DNA from: Bacteroidota bacterium
Lineage (GTDB): Bacteria; Bacteroidota; Bacteroidia; UKL13-3
Direction: 5' to 3'
DNA length: 64,000 nt
Assembly: GCA_027491085.1 (NCBI GenBank)
Contig: JAIXWW010000013.1
Coordinates: 1 to 64,000 of the forward strand
The translations under genes were made by a program, and so were the position numbers. This document shows positions 8,526-18,217 of this stretch, piece after piece. Under the pieces are notes generated by a model that saw only the letters and a program-made list of their open reading frames with translations, searched no databases and was not told the DNA's origin. The first letter of the stretch is position 1; every line of letters starts with the position of its first letter.

Positions 8526-9425
8526 TTATTTTGCTATCCACCAAGCTCTCAATTTGGCGCTTAAGTAAAAAATATCTTTGGTAAATTTAAGAGTTGTATT
8601 ATGGTTAAATACATTGCCTAACAGCAATACATTTTTATAAAAATACGATGATGGTAATTTCCATTTGGAAGCAAACTGCTTACGCCCATCGTTTTTTTGA
8701 ACACGGCCAGTGCTTTTACTTTGAAAATGATAAACCAAACTATTGCCTAATCCTTTAAAATTTCGCACGCCAACTTGCCAAAGTTTCATAGAAAAATCGG
8801 GGTCGCTGTACATGCCAGGGCTAAACTCTTCGCTGTAACCATTTACTTGATTAAACAAACTGATATGCACCAAACTTGGCGGCCAACTTGCGCCAAACCA
8901 ATCGTGGTGTTTTAGTTTTGATACAAAAGTAAGCAGTTCTTTTTCTTTAAAATTTTCTGGCGAATTGCCAAAATCGAAAGGAGCTATGGCACATTTATTA
9001 CCACTGTCTTTTGGCTCTATCATAGTGCCACTAAAATACCACAAATGATTGTTTTGTAATTGCACTTCGTTCCATAATACTTCATCCCATTTAGGGCATA
9101 CATACATATCATCGTTTAAAAATAATATATAATTGGTTTTGGCTAAAGTAGCCATGGCATTCATGGCATAACAAACACCTGCATTTTGGGCCGAATAAGT
9201 ATAATCTAACTGTTGGGTTTTTATCCAATCTAAAGTACCATCAATTCCTTCATTTACATGAATAATTATTTGATGGTTGTAAGTAGAATTTTTTTTAATG
9301 GCTGCTAAGCAAAACTGTAACATAGCCAAGTTATTCCAACTAGGAATTACAATGCTAAATTTTGCGTCACTAAGTGTTTGCGAAGCAGGATTAAAAGTAA
9401 TATTTGGCTTTGGAAAAGCGTGCAT
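8526..9425 (-). CDS. Family 2 glycosyltransferase
   Basis: A 299-residue GT2 enzyme. Motifs: KFSIVIPSWNNLAMLQFCLAA at about 22-42, the motif IIIHVNEGIDGT, AQNAGVCYAMNAM and the metal-binding site LFLNDDMYVCPKWDE with D105-D106. A later FSPGMYSDPDFSMKLWQVG carries the acidic catalytic-region pattern seen in this family. The gene starts 23 bases after the oxygenase gene and is followed closely by the second GT2 gene, so a shared transcript is likely. Probably adds a sugar to a cell surface glycan; donor and acceptor are unknown. Confidence 0.9.
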   Translation of the reverse strand: MHAFPKPNITFNPASQTLSDAKFSIVIPSWNNLAMLQFCLAAIKKNSTYNHQIIIHVNEGIDGTLDWIKTQQLDYTYSAQNAGVCYAMNAMATLAKTNYILFLNDDMYVCPKWDEVLWNEVQLQNNHLWYFSGTMIEPKDSGNKCAIAPFDFGNSPENFKEKELLTFVSKLKHHDWFGASWPPSLVHISLFNQVNGYSEEFSPGMYSDPDFSMKLWQVGVRNFKGLGNSLVYHFQSKSTGRVQKNDGRKQFASKWKLPSSYFYKNVLLLGNVFNHNTTLKFTKDIFYLSAKLRAWWIAK

Positions 9426-9448
9426 TTATTTGATAATATCTAATACAA

Positions 9449-10423
9449 TTATTTTTTTAAGCCAATTTCGCGTAAGCGTTCATTTAAATATTCGCCAGCA
9501 CTGATTGGTTCATAATGCAATTGATAACTGCTGGTTACGCAACTTTCTAAACAATCCAAACGCATTTCGCTACGCGGGTGTAAAAAGAAAGGAATACTAA
9601 AACGGCTAGTTCCCCATTTTTCTCTTGGTGGATTTACCACACGGTGTGTAGTTGATTTTAGTTTATTGTTGGTCAAACGTTGTAACATGTCACCAACATT
9701 AACAACCAACTGCTCAGGCAGTGCAGTAATTGCAACCCATTCGCCTTGTTTGTTTAATACCTCTAAACCCTCTGCACTTGCGCCCATTAACAAAGTAATA
9801 AGGTTAATATCTTCGTGTTCAGCCGCTCTTACTGCGCTTTTAGGTTCATTAGTTATAGGTGGATAATGAATAGGGCGTAAAATAGAATTGCCATTTTTTA
9901 TTTTTGCATCAAAATAAAATTCATCTAAACCCAAGTATAAAGCAATGGCGCGCAACATGTGTTTGCCAGTTTCTTCTAATTGTTTATATGCTTTTATGCC
10001 ATATTCGTTAAAAGCAGGTAACTCGGGTACAAATATATTTTCAGGGTATTCACTTCTAATAGGATCATCGCCTTCAACCGTTTGACCAAAATGCCAAAAT
10101 TCTTTTAAATCACCTTCGCTGCGGCCTTTGGCATGTTCTTTTCCAAAACCCACATAACCTCTTTGCCCGGCTATTTCAGGGTCTTCAAATGTTACTTTTT
10201 TATCTAAAGGCAAGTTAAAAAAGTTTTGAACTTGTTGGTATAAAGTACTCGAAGTATCGTCAGTTAATAAATGTCCTTTAACGGCCACAAAGCCTATTTC
10301 TTCGTAAGCTCTGCCGAGTTCTTGTACAAACTTTTCTTTGCGCTGAGTATCGTCACTTAAAAAGTCGTTTAAATCAATTGAGGGAATTCCTGCTTCCATA
10401 GTTGTAAAAATTATAGAATGCAA
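9449..10423 (-). CDS. 2-oxoglutarate/Fe(II) oxygenase, isopenicillin-N-synthase-like
   Basis: A 324-residue non-haem iron oxygenase of the isopenicillin N synthase-like family. The N-terminal DIOX_N region reads IPSIDLNDFLSDD...FVQELGRAYEEIGFVAVKGH. The iron triad is visible: H and D in AAEHEDINLITLL (about residues 203 and 205) and H in STTHRVVNPP (about 259). The RxS motif that binds 2-oxoglutarate is in TSRFSIPFFLHP. So it should be active. Bacterial homologues are widespread and mostly of unknown substrate. It lies 57 bases after an OlsF-like acyltransferase and before two glycosyltransferases, which allows but does not prove a role in lipid or glycan hydroxylation. Confidence 0.92.
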   Translation of the reverse strand: MHSIIFTTMEAGIPSIDLNDFLSDDTQRKEKFVQELGRAYEEIGFVAVKGHLLTDDTSSTLYQQVQNFFNLPLDKKVTFEDPEIAGQRGYVGFGKEHAKGRSEGDLKEFWHFGQTVEGDDPIRSEYPENIFVPELPAFNEYGIKAYKQLEETGKHMLRAIALYLGLDEFYFDAKIKNGNSILRPIHYPPITNEPKSAVRAAEHEDINLITLLMGASAEGLEVLNKQGEWVAITALPEQLVVNVGDMLQRLTNNKLKSTTHRVVNPPREKWGTSRFSIPFFLHPRSEMRLDCLESCVTSSYQLHYEPISAGEYLNERLREIGLKK

Positions 10424-10480
10424 GTATAGTAAATATGCAGCAATTTAAAGGCGGTTTGCCTCTATAAAATGTTTTGTGGC

Positions 10481-12262
10481 TTATCGGCTTACCATATCAA
10501 AGGCTTCGTCAGGTATTTCGTTAATATTTAAAATTAAAAATCCATCTAACGCATTATTGAATTTAGGGTCCACATTAAATGCAATAATTTTTCCTTTCAG
10601 CTTCAAATATTTTTTTATCAAAACAGGTATTTTAGCATGATTGGTTTCAATGTCGCCAATTAAATTATCCAATAATTTAATGTCGTCCATGTGCTTTTCA
10701 AGCAATAGTTTTTTGTCTTCACCTTTAAATTTATACTTGAATTTTTTGCGTGGTTTTACCATTTTCGATAAAGCCCTATCAAAATGATTATGCCTAATAT
10801 ACGCCACCAATAAATCTTTCGACAGATTAGAAAACTCACCACTAATGCTTACAGGGCCAATCATATAGTTATATCGACCTTTGTTTTGTTTTAAAAATTC
10901 GTTGATACCTTTCCAAAGTAACATTAAACTAAGTGGTTTACGTTGGTAATCCAATGCTACAAACGAGCGTCCTAATTCTATACTTTCTTTTAAAATAGGG
11001 GCAAAAGGTTTTTTAAGTTTGAATAGTTGGTTTAAGTAAAATCCTTTTTTGCCAAATTGCTTAAACAGCTCATCTCCTAAACCTAATCGATATGCGCCTA
11101 CAATTTTATTTTCGGCCGAATCCCAAATAAATAAATGTTTGTAATATAAATCAAACTCATCAGTGTCAAAACTGCGGTTGGTACCTTCGCCTACTGCTCT
11201 GAAAGTAATCTCGCGTAGCCTTGTTATTTCCTTTAGAACTGCTGGAATACCGTAAGCACTGCTTATATAAACTTCAAAATTTTCGTGTTTGTAAACGCAA
11301 TCTTCAGCAATGTTTTTTATATTATTTATTATTTCATCTGTTGGCGTTTCTTCAATAATAGGTCTCGGTCTAATTAATCGATTGAGGTTTATATTAAAGA
11401 ATTTTTTTACTTCAAAACCAGAACCTAAAGCATAAGTTTTAGCCCTTACAAAGCGCAATAATTCATCGCTATTTTCAAATTCGGCTAATGATTTTGGCAA
11501 AATGGGTTTGCCAATTCGTACCTTAACTTTTTGCTTTTTATTAAATAATTCCGATGGTAATTTAACTGTACGTAAACTCGGACTAATTAAGCCTAAAAGG
11601 TTAAAAGCTAAACTATTGTGGCCACTAAAATAAATAGGCAACACTTTGATATTGGCTCTTTGAATAATTTTACCAATAGTTGGATCCCATTTTTTATCGG
11701 CAATTTTTAGTGTATTTAAACTCAAAGCAGAAACTTCACCAGCAGGGAAAATTGCAATGGGATGCTCTTTTACATAACCCATAAGTGTTTTTAAACCCTG
11801 CACATTTAAATTGCTGTTTTTAGCATCATTAAAAGGATTAACCGCAATAATATTATCTTGTATAGCTGGAATTTGTTGTAATAGGTAATTTGCCAATACT
11901 TTTGTATCGGGCCTTATTTTATTTAAAATAGAAACTAAAATTAAGCCATCAATTCCGCCATAAGGATGGTTTGCTATGGCTATAAAAGGTTCTGTTTTTG
12001 GTATGTTTTTTAAATCTTCTGCATCAATTTCGTAATCTATACCTAACTCAGCAAGCATTTTATCAGTAAATTCAAAACTTTGTAATTCAGAGTAAGGGCT
12101 GTAAGCTTCGTTAATTTTATCGAGCTTTAGCAGTTTCATTATTGCGGGAGCAATTAAACTGATATGTAGTTTTTCCAGTTTTAAGGCTTTGGCTACATCT
12201 TGTTCGTTTATTAATTCGCTCATAGTTTGTTCGGTATTTTTATAAAAATCAAAATTAAGCAA
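10481..12262 (-). CDS. PlsC-GNAT bifunctional acyltransferase, OlsF-like
   Basis: A 593-residue two-domain protein. The N-terminal half is a PlsC-type O-acyltransferase: the block I motif is NHPYGGIDG (H99, D105, one residue longer than the classical HX4D), and FPAGEVSAL near 172 is block III. The C-terminal half (about 315-540) is an acyl-ACP GNAT-like domain: REITFRAVGEGTNRSFDTDEFD, GAYRLGLG, LGRSFVALDYQRKPLSLMLLWKG. This layout is that of OlsF, which makes ornithine lipid by N-acylation and then O-acylation; related split enzymes make glycine lipids. Amino acid used is not predictable. A second in-frame ATG at 12223 (MSELINEQD) is an alternative start, giving 580 residues. Confidence 0.85.
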   Translation of the reverse strand: MLNFDFYKNTEQTMSELINEQDVAKALKLEKLHISLIAPAIMKLLKLDKINEAYSPYSELQSFEFTDKMLAELGIDYEIDAEDLKNIPKTEPFIAIANHPYGGIDGLILVSILNKIRPDTKVLANYLLQQIPAIQDNIIAVNPFNDAKNSNLNVQGLKTLMGYVKEHPIAIFPAGEVSALSLNTLKIADKKWDPTIGKIIQRANIKVLPIYFSGHNSLAFNLLGLISPSLRTVKLPSELFNKKQKVKVRIGKPILPKSLAEFENSDELLRFVRAKTYALGSGFEVKKFFNINLNRLIRPRPIIEETPTDEIINNIKNIAEDCVYKHENFEVYISSAYGIPAVLKEITRLREITFRAVGEGTNRSFDTDEFDLYYKHLFIWDSAENKIVGAYRLGLGDELFKQFGKKGFYLNQLFKLKKPFAPILKESIELGRSFVALDYQRKPLSLMLLWKGINEFLKQNKGRYNYMIGPVSISGEFSNLSKDLLVAYIRHNHFDRALSKMVKPRKKFKYKFKGEDKKLLLEKHMDDIKLLDNLIGDIETNHAKIPVLIKKYLKLKGKIIAFNVDPKFNNALDGFLILNINEIPDEAFDMVSR

Positions 12263-12327
12263 ATTAATTATTTAGTAATATAAACTTATTGTTAAGTGGT
12301 ATTATTCACATTTAATTAGTTGAAAAA

Positions 12328-13008
12328 ATGTACATATCAATCATTTTAATAAGTCCATTTTCGCAGTTCTTGAATTTTTTAACTCCATATCGTTTTATAG
12401 CCATTGAAGGTAATATTGGTGCAGGTAAAAGCACTTTGGCTAATATGTTGGCTAACAGCTTAAATGCTAAAAAAATCATGGAAGAATTTGAGGATAATTC
12501 ATTTCTACCCAAATTTTACGAGAACAAAGCCAGGTATGCATTTCCGCTCGAAATGAGCTTTTTAGCTGCTCGTTTTAATCAACTAAAAAAGCATTTGGTA
12601 GAAGAAAACTTATTTGGTGAGCCTATTATAAGCGATTATATTTTTGCTAAATGTTTGTTGTTTTCGCAAAATACTTTGGACGATGACGAGTATAAATTGT
12701 ACCGTCAAATGTTCGAAATTATTAATTTTCAAATTCCTCAACCCGATTTATTGGTTTACTTGCATTCGCCTATTGAAAAACTGCAATGGAATATTTTAAA
12801 CCGAGGCCGAGTGTATGAACGAAAAATGGAAGATAGTTATTTACAAGGTTTGCAAGAAACGTATTTTAAATACTTACATAGCCAACAAAATGCGCGTGTT
12901 TTAGTAATTAATTGCGCTGCACTCGATTTTGTTAATAAACCAACCGATTACGAGTTTTTATTAAATTCAGTTTGTAAAGAATATCCTCTTGGAATAACTT
13001 ATTTATAA
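12328..13008 (+). CDS. Deoxynucleoside kinase
   Basis: A 226-residue kinase of the dNK family (deoxyadenosine/deoxyguanosine kinase type) that phosphorylates salvaged deoxynucleosides. The P-loop GNIGAGKST follows FIAIE (residues 23-36); the EEF motif (EEFEDNSFLPKFYE) recognises the nucleoside, and NILNRGRVYERKMEDSYLQGL holds the RxxxxE-type site and lid region. Bacteroidota homologues are about 205 residues, so the first 14-20 residues are extra; a TTG at 12370 would give a more typical length. It is divergent from the acyltransferase gene, and its 3' end overlaps the convergent pseudouridine synthase gene by 6 bases. Confidence 0.9.
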   Translation: MYISIILISPFSQFLNFLTPYRFIAIEGNIGAGKSTLANMLANSLNAKKIMEEFEDNSFLPKFYENKARYAFPLEMSFLAARFNQLKKHLVEENLFGEPIISDYIFAKCLLFSQNTLDDDEYKLYRQMFEIINFQIPQPDLLVYLHSPIEKLQWNILNRGRVYERKMEDSYLQGLQETYFKYLHSQQNARVLVINCAALDFVNKPTDYEFLLNSVCKEYPLGITYL

Positions 13009-13653
13009 AAAAGTAGGCATTTCAGTTTCAATTAAAATAGGTTCTTTTTTTACCGGGTGTATAAAACTTAAACTGAAAGAGTGCAAACAAATGCTGCCAT
13101 TTCGGTTTGGCGTTTGAGCGCCATATTTTACGTCTCCAGCTATACTGCAACCAATATAGGCCAACTGTGCCCTAATTTGATGTTTTCGTCCGGTTAATAA
13201 TTTTATTTTGAGCCAACTAAATTTACCTTCTTTTTTTAGCAAGGTGTATTCTAATTGTGCTTTGGTGGCTTTGGTTACTTCTTCGTCAAAGGCTTTGGTA
13301 AAATTTTTATTTTCATCTCTGCGTAGCCAATGTGTAAGTAAGCCTTTAGCACTTGGTGGTGTATTATGAACTTTAGCTATATAATGTTTTTCTACTTCAC
13401 GTTTTTGAAAAATTTCGTTCATACGTACCAGGGCTTTGCTGCTTTTGGCAAATAAAACCAAGCCACTCACGGGCATGTCAATCCTATGAATTACACCCAA
13501 ATATACTTCGCCTGGTTTATTTTCGTTTACCTTTATGTATTGTTTTACCTCCTCTTCCAAACTTTTAGGTTTGTTAGGCTCCGGCTGTACTGTTTGTCCA
13601 CTTTGTTTTAAAGCAGCTATTAAGTGATTGTCTTCGTATAGGATTTGAACCAT
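13003..13653 (-). CDS. RluA-family RNA pseudouridine synthase
   Basis: A 216-residue enzyme that converts uridine to pseudouridine in rRNA or tRNA. The catalytic motif is GVIHRIDMPVSGLVLFAKS near residues 55-72, with the essential Asp in HRID (HRLD in most members; Ile is a mild change). Later KIKLLTGRKHQIRAQLAYIG and GDVKYGA are the other family signatures. It has no S4 domain; the chain starts straight at the catalytic fold (VQILYEDNHLIAALKQSG), so it is one of the short RluA-like enzymes. Target uridine unknown. Confidence 0.92.
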   Translation of the reverse strand: MVQILYEDNHLIAALKQSGQTVQPEPNKPKSLEEEVKQYIKVNENKPGEVYLGVIHRIDMPVSGLVLFAKSSKALVRMNEIFQKREVEKHYIAKVHNTPPSAKGLLTHWLRRDENKNFTKAFDEEVTKATKAQLEYTLLKKEGKFSWLKIKLLTGRKHQIRAQLAYIGCSIAGDVKYGAQTPNRNGSICLHSFSLSFIHPVKKEPILIETEMPTFL

Positions 13654-13689
13654 TTTTTGATTTAACGATTTTTTATTTGGAGACTGGTT

Positions 13690-13878
13690 GATTGCGAAAT
13701 TACAAAGTTGAAAAATTACAAGGTTTAAAGGTTACAAGGTTGGTTGAGTTAATAAAGCGGGTTAGTCACCTGAAAATTAATAATTTGCTAAAGGCCAGAT
13801 GCTAGCAGCCAGCCGCAATTTGCATTTAACTCCGAACTCCGCATTCATAATTCTTAATTCAACATTCAAAATTTTTGC
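13690..13878. repeat. Spacer of short-word iterated repeats
   Basis: Between the pseudouridine synthase gene and panB. It contains ATTACAAAGTTG / ATTACAAGGTTT / GTTACAAGGTTG (13698-13743), the word GCCAGATGCTAGCAGCCAGC (13794-13814) and a chain AACTCCGAACTCCGCATTC followed by ATTCTTAATTCAACATTCAA (13829-13870). Related words recur at 22361, 23249, 38914, 47208, 51606, 57727 and 59167. No open frame. Confidence 0.6.
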
Positions 13879-13886
13879 GAAGCAAA

Positions 13887-14702
13887 CTAGTACTGTTCTT
13901 TCTCGTTCGGGAAATCAACCGATTTTACATCAGCTATGTATTGCTCCACTGCACCTTTAATTTCATCAAATAAGTTTAAATACCTGCGTAAAAATTTAGG
14001 AGAAAAATCTTTGTTAATGCCCAATAAATCGTGGCTTACCAAAACTTGGCCATCCACATCAGAGCCTGCACCAATTCCAATTACCGGAATTTTCACCAAT
14101 TCAGTTACTTGCTTAGCCAATTTTGATGGAATTTTTTCTAAAACTAAAGCAAAACAACCTGCTTCTTCTAATAATTTAGCATCGTGTAATAGTTTCTGTG
14201 CTTCAGCATCTTCTTTTGCCCTAACTTCATAAGTTCCAAATTTATAGATACTTTGGGGAGTTAAACCTAAATGGCCCATAACTGGTATTCCTGCTGTTAA
14301 TATACGTTTGATAGATTCTACCACTTCTTCGCCACCTTCTAATTTAACTGCATGAGCTTCGGATTCTTTCATGATTCTGATTGAAGAGTTTAAAGCTTCC
14401 TTTGAGTTACCTTGATAACTACCAAAAGGTAAATCAACCACTACTAGGCAGCGGTTAACGGCTCTAATAACAGCTGCGGCATGGCTTATCATTTCATCTA
14501 ATGTGATGGGTAAAGTAGTTTCGTGGCCATGCATTACATTGCTTGCACTATCACCCACCAATAATACATCAATTTTGGCTTCGTCAAAAATTTTAGCCAT
14601 GCTGTAGTCGTAAGCAGTAAGCATGCTAATTTTTTCGCCACGTATTTTCATTTCTTGTAAACTGTGGGTAGTTATTTTTTTATACTCTTTATGAACGCTC
14701 AT
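13887..14702 (-). CDS. panB: 3-methyl-2-oxobutanoate hydroxymethyltransferase
   Basis: First step of pantothenate synthesis: transfers a hydroxymethyl group from methylene-tetrahydrofolate to 2-oxoisovalerate to give ketopantoate; needs Mg2+. With the chosen start the protein is 271 residues, the family norm. Motifs: [46 protein letters not shown] with the metal-binding Asp, [32 protein letters not shown] and the catalytic-site segment [24 protein letters not shown]. An upstream ATG at 14741 would add 13 residues ([13 protein letters not shown]) not found in the family, so 14702 (MSVHKEYKK) is preferred. No panC neighbour is present. Confidence 0.95.
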   Translation of the reverse strand: MSVHKEYKKITTHSLQEMKIRGEKISMLTAYDYSMAKIFDEAKIDVLLVGDSASNVMHGHETTLPITLDEMISHAAAVIRAVNRCLVVVDLPFGSYQGNSKEALNSSIRIMKESEAHAVKLEGGEEVVESIKRILTAGIPVMGHLGLTPQSIYKFGTYEVRAKEDAEAQKLLHDAKLLEEAGCFALVLEKIPSKLAKQVTELVKIPVIGIGAGSDVDGQVLVSHDLLGINKDFSPKFLRRYLNLFDEIKGAVEQYIADVKSVDFPNEKEQY

Positions 14703-14806
14703 TGTAATTTTTTTATTTTTCAAATGTAAAGATAAAACCATTAATCAAAATTATTTGTCATACATAAAATGAATTTAAAAGCATAAAGCTATATTGCCAC
14801 CCTAAA

Positions 14807-15793
14807 ATGAAAAAAAATCTATTAATAATTCTTGTTCTTTTCGGCTTTGTTTCTTGCGATAACAAGCTCGAAATAAATGCTCCATACCGTGAAATACCTG
14901 TTATTTATGGGTTTATAAACATTAATGATACTGTACAATATTTAAGAATACAAAAGGTATTTCAAAATTCTATTGAGGTAAAAGCCAATGAAGCTTCCAA
15001 AATTTCTGATTCATTAGAACTTAAAAATATTAAAGTGCAGCTAATTGTAGTTAGAGCATTTACAAAAGATACCATAAATTGTTACAGAACAAATGAAATT
15101 TCAAAAGAGGCTGGTTTTTTTGCCAACGATAAAAACTTCATTTATAAATCTGACGCTTATAATTTAAAGCAGTATCCTGATATACAAAGTGTCAATTTGA
15201 GTGTAATAGATACACTAACAGGTAACAAATATACTGCTATGTGTAATTTAATTGGTGATCAAACTATTGAATCACGGAATATTACTATTTCTGAGGATAT
15301 ATCTAAGAAATTTTCGTTTGTTTTTTATGGTAATAGGTCAGCATATATTATTGATGCAGCCGTTAGGTTATCTTACAATGAAGCTTCTTTAAATAATCCA
15401 ACTGTTTTTGAAAGGAAGTATTATGATTATTACATTTTATCAAGTGAAAATGTTGAGAATTTAACTAACTTAAGCACTAAGGTAACTCAAACTATTTCAG
15501 CAAAAACTATACTTGAAGATTGGAGAAGGTATTTTGCTTCTCAGTCAACTAACGTTATACGCCAATATGTTGGTATTGAATATGTTACTTGGGGTGCTGG
15601 TGCTGAATTACAAGATATACAAGAGGTAAGTAAGCCTAATATTTCATTTGTTCAAAAACGCACTGATTACTCCAATATAAAAGGTGGTGCACTAGGTTTA
15701 TTTGCAGCAAGAACCATTAATATACAAACTGCTATAAATGTTGATAATGGTGGTATTGCATTAATTAAAGCTTTGCCAAAATTTGAGCAATAA
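14807..15793 (+). CDS. Putative outer-membrane lipoprotein, DUF4249-like
   Basis: A 328-residue exported protein. The signal MKKNLLIILVLFGFVSCD has a lipobox (FVSC, Cys17). The following part (YREIPVIYGFININDTVQYLRIQKVF) resembles the opening beta strands of DUF4249 lipoproteins of Bacteroidota, and the rest is beta-rich with little else recognisable. The family match is a judgement from pattern only. It is divergent from panB (104 bases between starts) and ends before a good terminator, so it is likely monocistronic. Function unknown. Confidence 0.75.
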   Translation: MKKNLLIILVLFGFVSCDNKLEINAPYREIPVIYGFININDTVQYLRIQKVFQNSIEVKANEASKISDSLELKNIKVQLIVVRAFTKDTINCYRTNEISKEAGFFANDKNFIYKSDAYNLKQYPDIQSVNLSVIDTLTGNKYTAMCNLIGDQTIESRNITISEDISKKFSFVFYGNRSAYIIDAAVRLSYNEASLNNPTVFERKYYDYYILSSENVENLTNLSTKVTQTISAKTILEDWRRYFASQSTNVIRQYVGIEYVTWGAGAELQDIQEVSKPNISFVQKRTDYSNIKGGALGLFAARTINIQTAINVDNGGIALIKALPKFEQ

Positions 15794-15818
15794 AATTTCA
15801 ATAAATTAAATATGTCAT

Positions 15819-15847
15819 AATAGCTGCCAAAAGGCAGCTATTTTTTT
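15819..15847 (+). terminator. Rho-independent terminator
   Basis: A perfect 10-bp stem (AATAGCTGCC / GGCAGCTATT, loop AAAA) at 15819-15842 runs into T7. It ends the lipoprotein unit before dnaK. Confidence 0.92.
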
Positions 15848-15901
15848 GCCCAAAAGTTAAAAAACAAGCCAATTTTTTAGTTAGATTGTCATTTTTTGGC
15901 T

Positions 15902-15917
15902 TGGCATTATGATTGAC
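15902..15917 (+). promoter_or_regulatory. Possible sigma-54-like promoter of dnaK
   Basis: TGGCAT-TATGA-TTGAC lies 29 bases before the dnaK ATG. It has the GG-to-G spacing of a -24/-12 promoter, but the -12 element is TTGA instead of TTGC. No CIRCE inverted repeat (TTAGCACTC-N9-GAGTGCTAA) is present. This is a suggestion from pattern only. Confidence 0.35.
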
Positions 15918-15945
15918 ACTGAAGGAGAAAATAACAAACAAAATT

Positions 15946-17859
15946 ATGAGTAAAATAATAGGTATAGATTTAGGAACAACCAACTCGTGCGTTGCGGTAA
16001 TGGAAGGCAACGAACCAGTGGTTATTGCCAACAGCGAAGGACGCAGAACAACTCCTTCAATTGTAGCATTTATTAAAGATGGTGAACGTAAAATTGGTGA
16101 TCCTGCAAAACGTCAGGCAGTTACTAATCCTAAAAACACCATTTCTTCTATTAAACGTTTTATGGGTAATACATTCGACCAAGTTTCTACAGAAATTAGT
16201 CGTATGTCATACACTGTGAAAAAAGGTGACAATAATACTCCTCGTGTTGACATTGATGGAAGATTATATACTCCACAAGAAATTTCAGCAATGGTTTTAC
16301 AAAAAATGAAAAAAACTGCTGAAGATTATTTAGGTTATGAAGTAAAAGAAGCAGTTATAACTGTTCCTGCATACTTTAACGATGCGCAACGTCAGGCTAC
16401 TAAAGAAGCTGGCGAAATTGCAGGCTTAACTGTTAAACGTATTATCAACGAGCCTACCGCAGCTGCATTGGCTTATGGATTAGATAAAGCAAGTAAAAAA
16501 GACATTAAAGTAGTAGTTTTTGATTGTGGTGGTGGAACACATGACGTTTCTGTTTTAGAAATGTACGATGTAGATGGAACTGGAACTTTTGAAGTAAAAA
16601 GTACTGATGGTGATACTCACTTAGGTGGTGACGATTTTGACCAAGTAATCATTGATTGGTTGGCAGATGAGTTTAAAAACGATGAAGGTATTGATTTGCG
16701 TAAAGACCCAATGGCTTTACAACGTTTAAAAGAAGCTGCTGAAAAAGCAAAAATCGAACTTTCAAGTTCAACTCAAACTGAGGTTAATTTACCATACATT
16801 ATTCCTGTTGATGGAATTCCAAAACATTTAGTTAAAACATTAACTCGTGCTAAATTTGAGCAATTAGCTGATAGCTTAATCAAACGTACTATTGAGCCTT
16901 GTAAAACTGCATTGAAAAATGCTGGTTACAGCACAAGCGATATTGATGAAATTATTTTAGTAGGTGGTTCAACCCGCATTCCTGCTATTCAAGAAGCGGT
17001 AGAAAAATACTTTGGCAAAGCAGCATCAAAAGGTGTAAATCCTGATGAAGTAGTAGCTATTGGAGCTGCCATTCAAGGTGGTGTATTAACTGGCGAGGTA
17101 AAAGACGTTTTATTATTAGACGTAACTCCTTTAAGTTTAGGTATTGAAACTATGGGTGGTGTTTTTACCAAATTAATTGATGCAAACACAACTATTCCAA
17201 CTAAAAAATCAGAAACTTTTAGTACTGCAAGTGATAACCAACCAAGTGTAGAAATTCATGTTTTACAAGGTGAGCGTCCAATGGCAGCGCAAAACAGAAG
17301 TTTAGGTCGTTTCCACTTAGATGGCATTCCTCCTGCACCTCGCGGAGTACCTCAAGTAGAAGTTATTTTTGATATTGATGCTAACGGTATTTTACATGTA
17401 AGTGCAAAAGATAAAGGAACTGGAAAAGAGCAAAAAATTCGTATCGAAGCATCTTCAGGTTTAAGCGATGATGATATTAAACGCATGAAAGCTGAAGCAG
17501 AAGCAAATGCTGATGCCGATAAACAAGCAAAAGAAGAAGCTGAAAAAATAAATATGGCAGATAGCTTAATATTCCAAACTGAAAAACAGTTAAAAGAATA
17601 TGGCGAGAAAATTCCTGTTGAAAAGAAAGAAGCGATTGAAAAAGGTTTAGAAGAATTAAAAGCCGCACATTCAGCTAAAGATTTACCTAGAATTGATGCT
17701 GCTTTAGAAGCTTTAAATACAGCTTGGGCTGCCGCTAGCGAAGATATGTACAAAGCAACTCAAAATGCTGAAGCCAATGGCGCTGAAGCAGGGGCAGATG
17801 CTAATACAGGATCGGCTGATAGCAATACACAAGATGCTACTTTTGAAGAAGTAAAATAA
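15946..17859 (+). CDS. dnaK: Chaperone protein DnaK (Hsp70)
   Basis: ATP-driven chaperone that binds unfolded segments together with DnaJ and GrpE. With the chosen start it is 637 residues, as expected. The ATPase domain opens with [17 protein letters not shown] (phosphate 1), and has [17 protein letters not shown] (phosphate 2; the usual reading is DLGGGTFDVS, so Cys and His replace Leu and Phe) and [16 protein letters not shown]. The linker [16 protein letters not shown] precedes the substrate domain, and the C-terminal lid ends in an acidic tail with EEVK. A TTG start at 15913 would add 11 residues before MSKIIG and is unlikely. No grpE or dnaJ is adjacent. Confidence 0.97.
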   Translation: MSKIIGIDLGTTNSCVAVMEGNEPVVIANSEGRRTTPSIVAFIKDGERKIGDPAKRQAVTNPKNTISSIKRFMGNTFDQVSTEISRMSYTVKKGDNNTPRVDIDGRLYTPQEISAMVLQKMKKTAEDYLGYEVKEAVITVPAYFNDAQRQATKEAGEIAGLTVKRIINEPTAAALAYGLDKASKKDIKVVVFDCGGGTHDVSVLEMYDVDGTGTFEVKSTDGDTHLGGDDFDQVIIDWLADEFKNDEGIDLRKDPMALQRLKEAAEKAKIELSSSTQTEVNLPYIIPVDGIPKHLVKTLTRAKFEQLADSLIKRTIEPCKTALKNAGYSTSDIDEIILVGGSTRIPAIQEAVEKYFGKAASKGVNPDEVVAIGAAIQGGVLTGEVKDVLLLDVTPLSLGIETMGGVFTKLIDANTTIPTKKSETFSTASDNQPSVEIHVLQGERPMAAQNRSLGRFHLDGIPPAPRGVPQVEVIFDIDANGILHVSAKDKGTGKEQKIRIEASSGLSDDDIKRMKAEAEANADADKQAKEEAEKINMADSLIFQTEKQLKEYGEKIPVEKKEAIEKGLEELKAAHSAKDLPRIDAALEALNTAWAAASEDMYKATQNAEANGAEAGADANTGSADSNTQDATFEEVK

Positions 17860-17882
17860 AATATTTATTTCTAATAAAACTT

Positions 17883-17918
17883 AAAAGAGGTTGTTTAAAA
17901 AACAGCCTCTTTTTTTTG
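17883..17918 (+). terminator. Rho-independent terminator of dnaK
   Basis: Stem GAGGTTGTTT / AAACAGCCTC with one G-U pair, extended by flanking A4/T8, at 17883-17917. It directly follows dnaK. Confidence 0.88.
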
Positions 17919-18217
17919 AAAAATTTAGCTAAAAATAAAGTTGACTAAATCTTCTTAAATAGATTAATCAATGAATTTTATTTAAAAAAATAATGAAGAA
18001 ATATTGATTAGGAATTTGAGTTTTTTCTTGAAAAAATTACGACTATACGAAGACACTGAAAAAGTTTAACTAAAAACTCCAGATTAATTGAACGCTTTCA
18101 ATTCAGTTGAAGGTAAGAATGAACTATTAGTTATATCCTTACCATAAATAAAATGAAATAGAAATGATTTCTAAAGAAAATTTAAATTGTAATGTGAGAT
18201 AAAGTTTATTGAAATTT
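17919..18217. other. AT-rich intergenic region, no feature seen
   Basis: About 300 bases between the dnaK terminator and the 3' end of the minus-strand threonine dehydrogenase gene. No coding frame, RNA gene, or clear repeat is visible. Being a convergent 3'-3' spacer it needs no promoter. Confidence 0.5.

Noticed and set aside
14703..14741. Upstream ATG for panB
   Set aside because: The extra residues do not belong to the family and the ATG at 14702 gives the standard length.
15913..15945. TTG start for DnaK
   Set aside because: DnaK starts with [12 protein letters not shown]; the extra 11 residues overlap the likely promoter.
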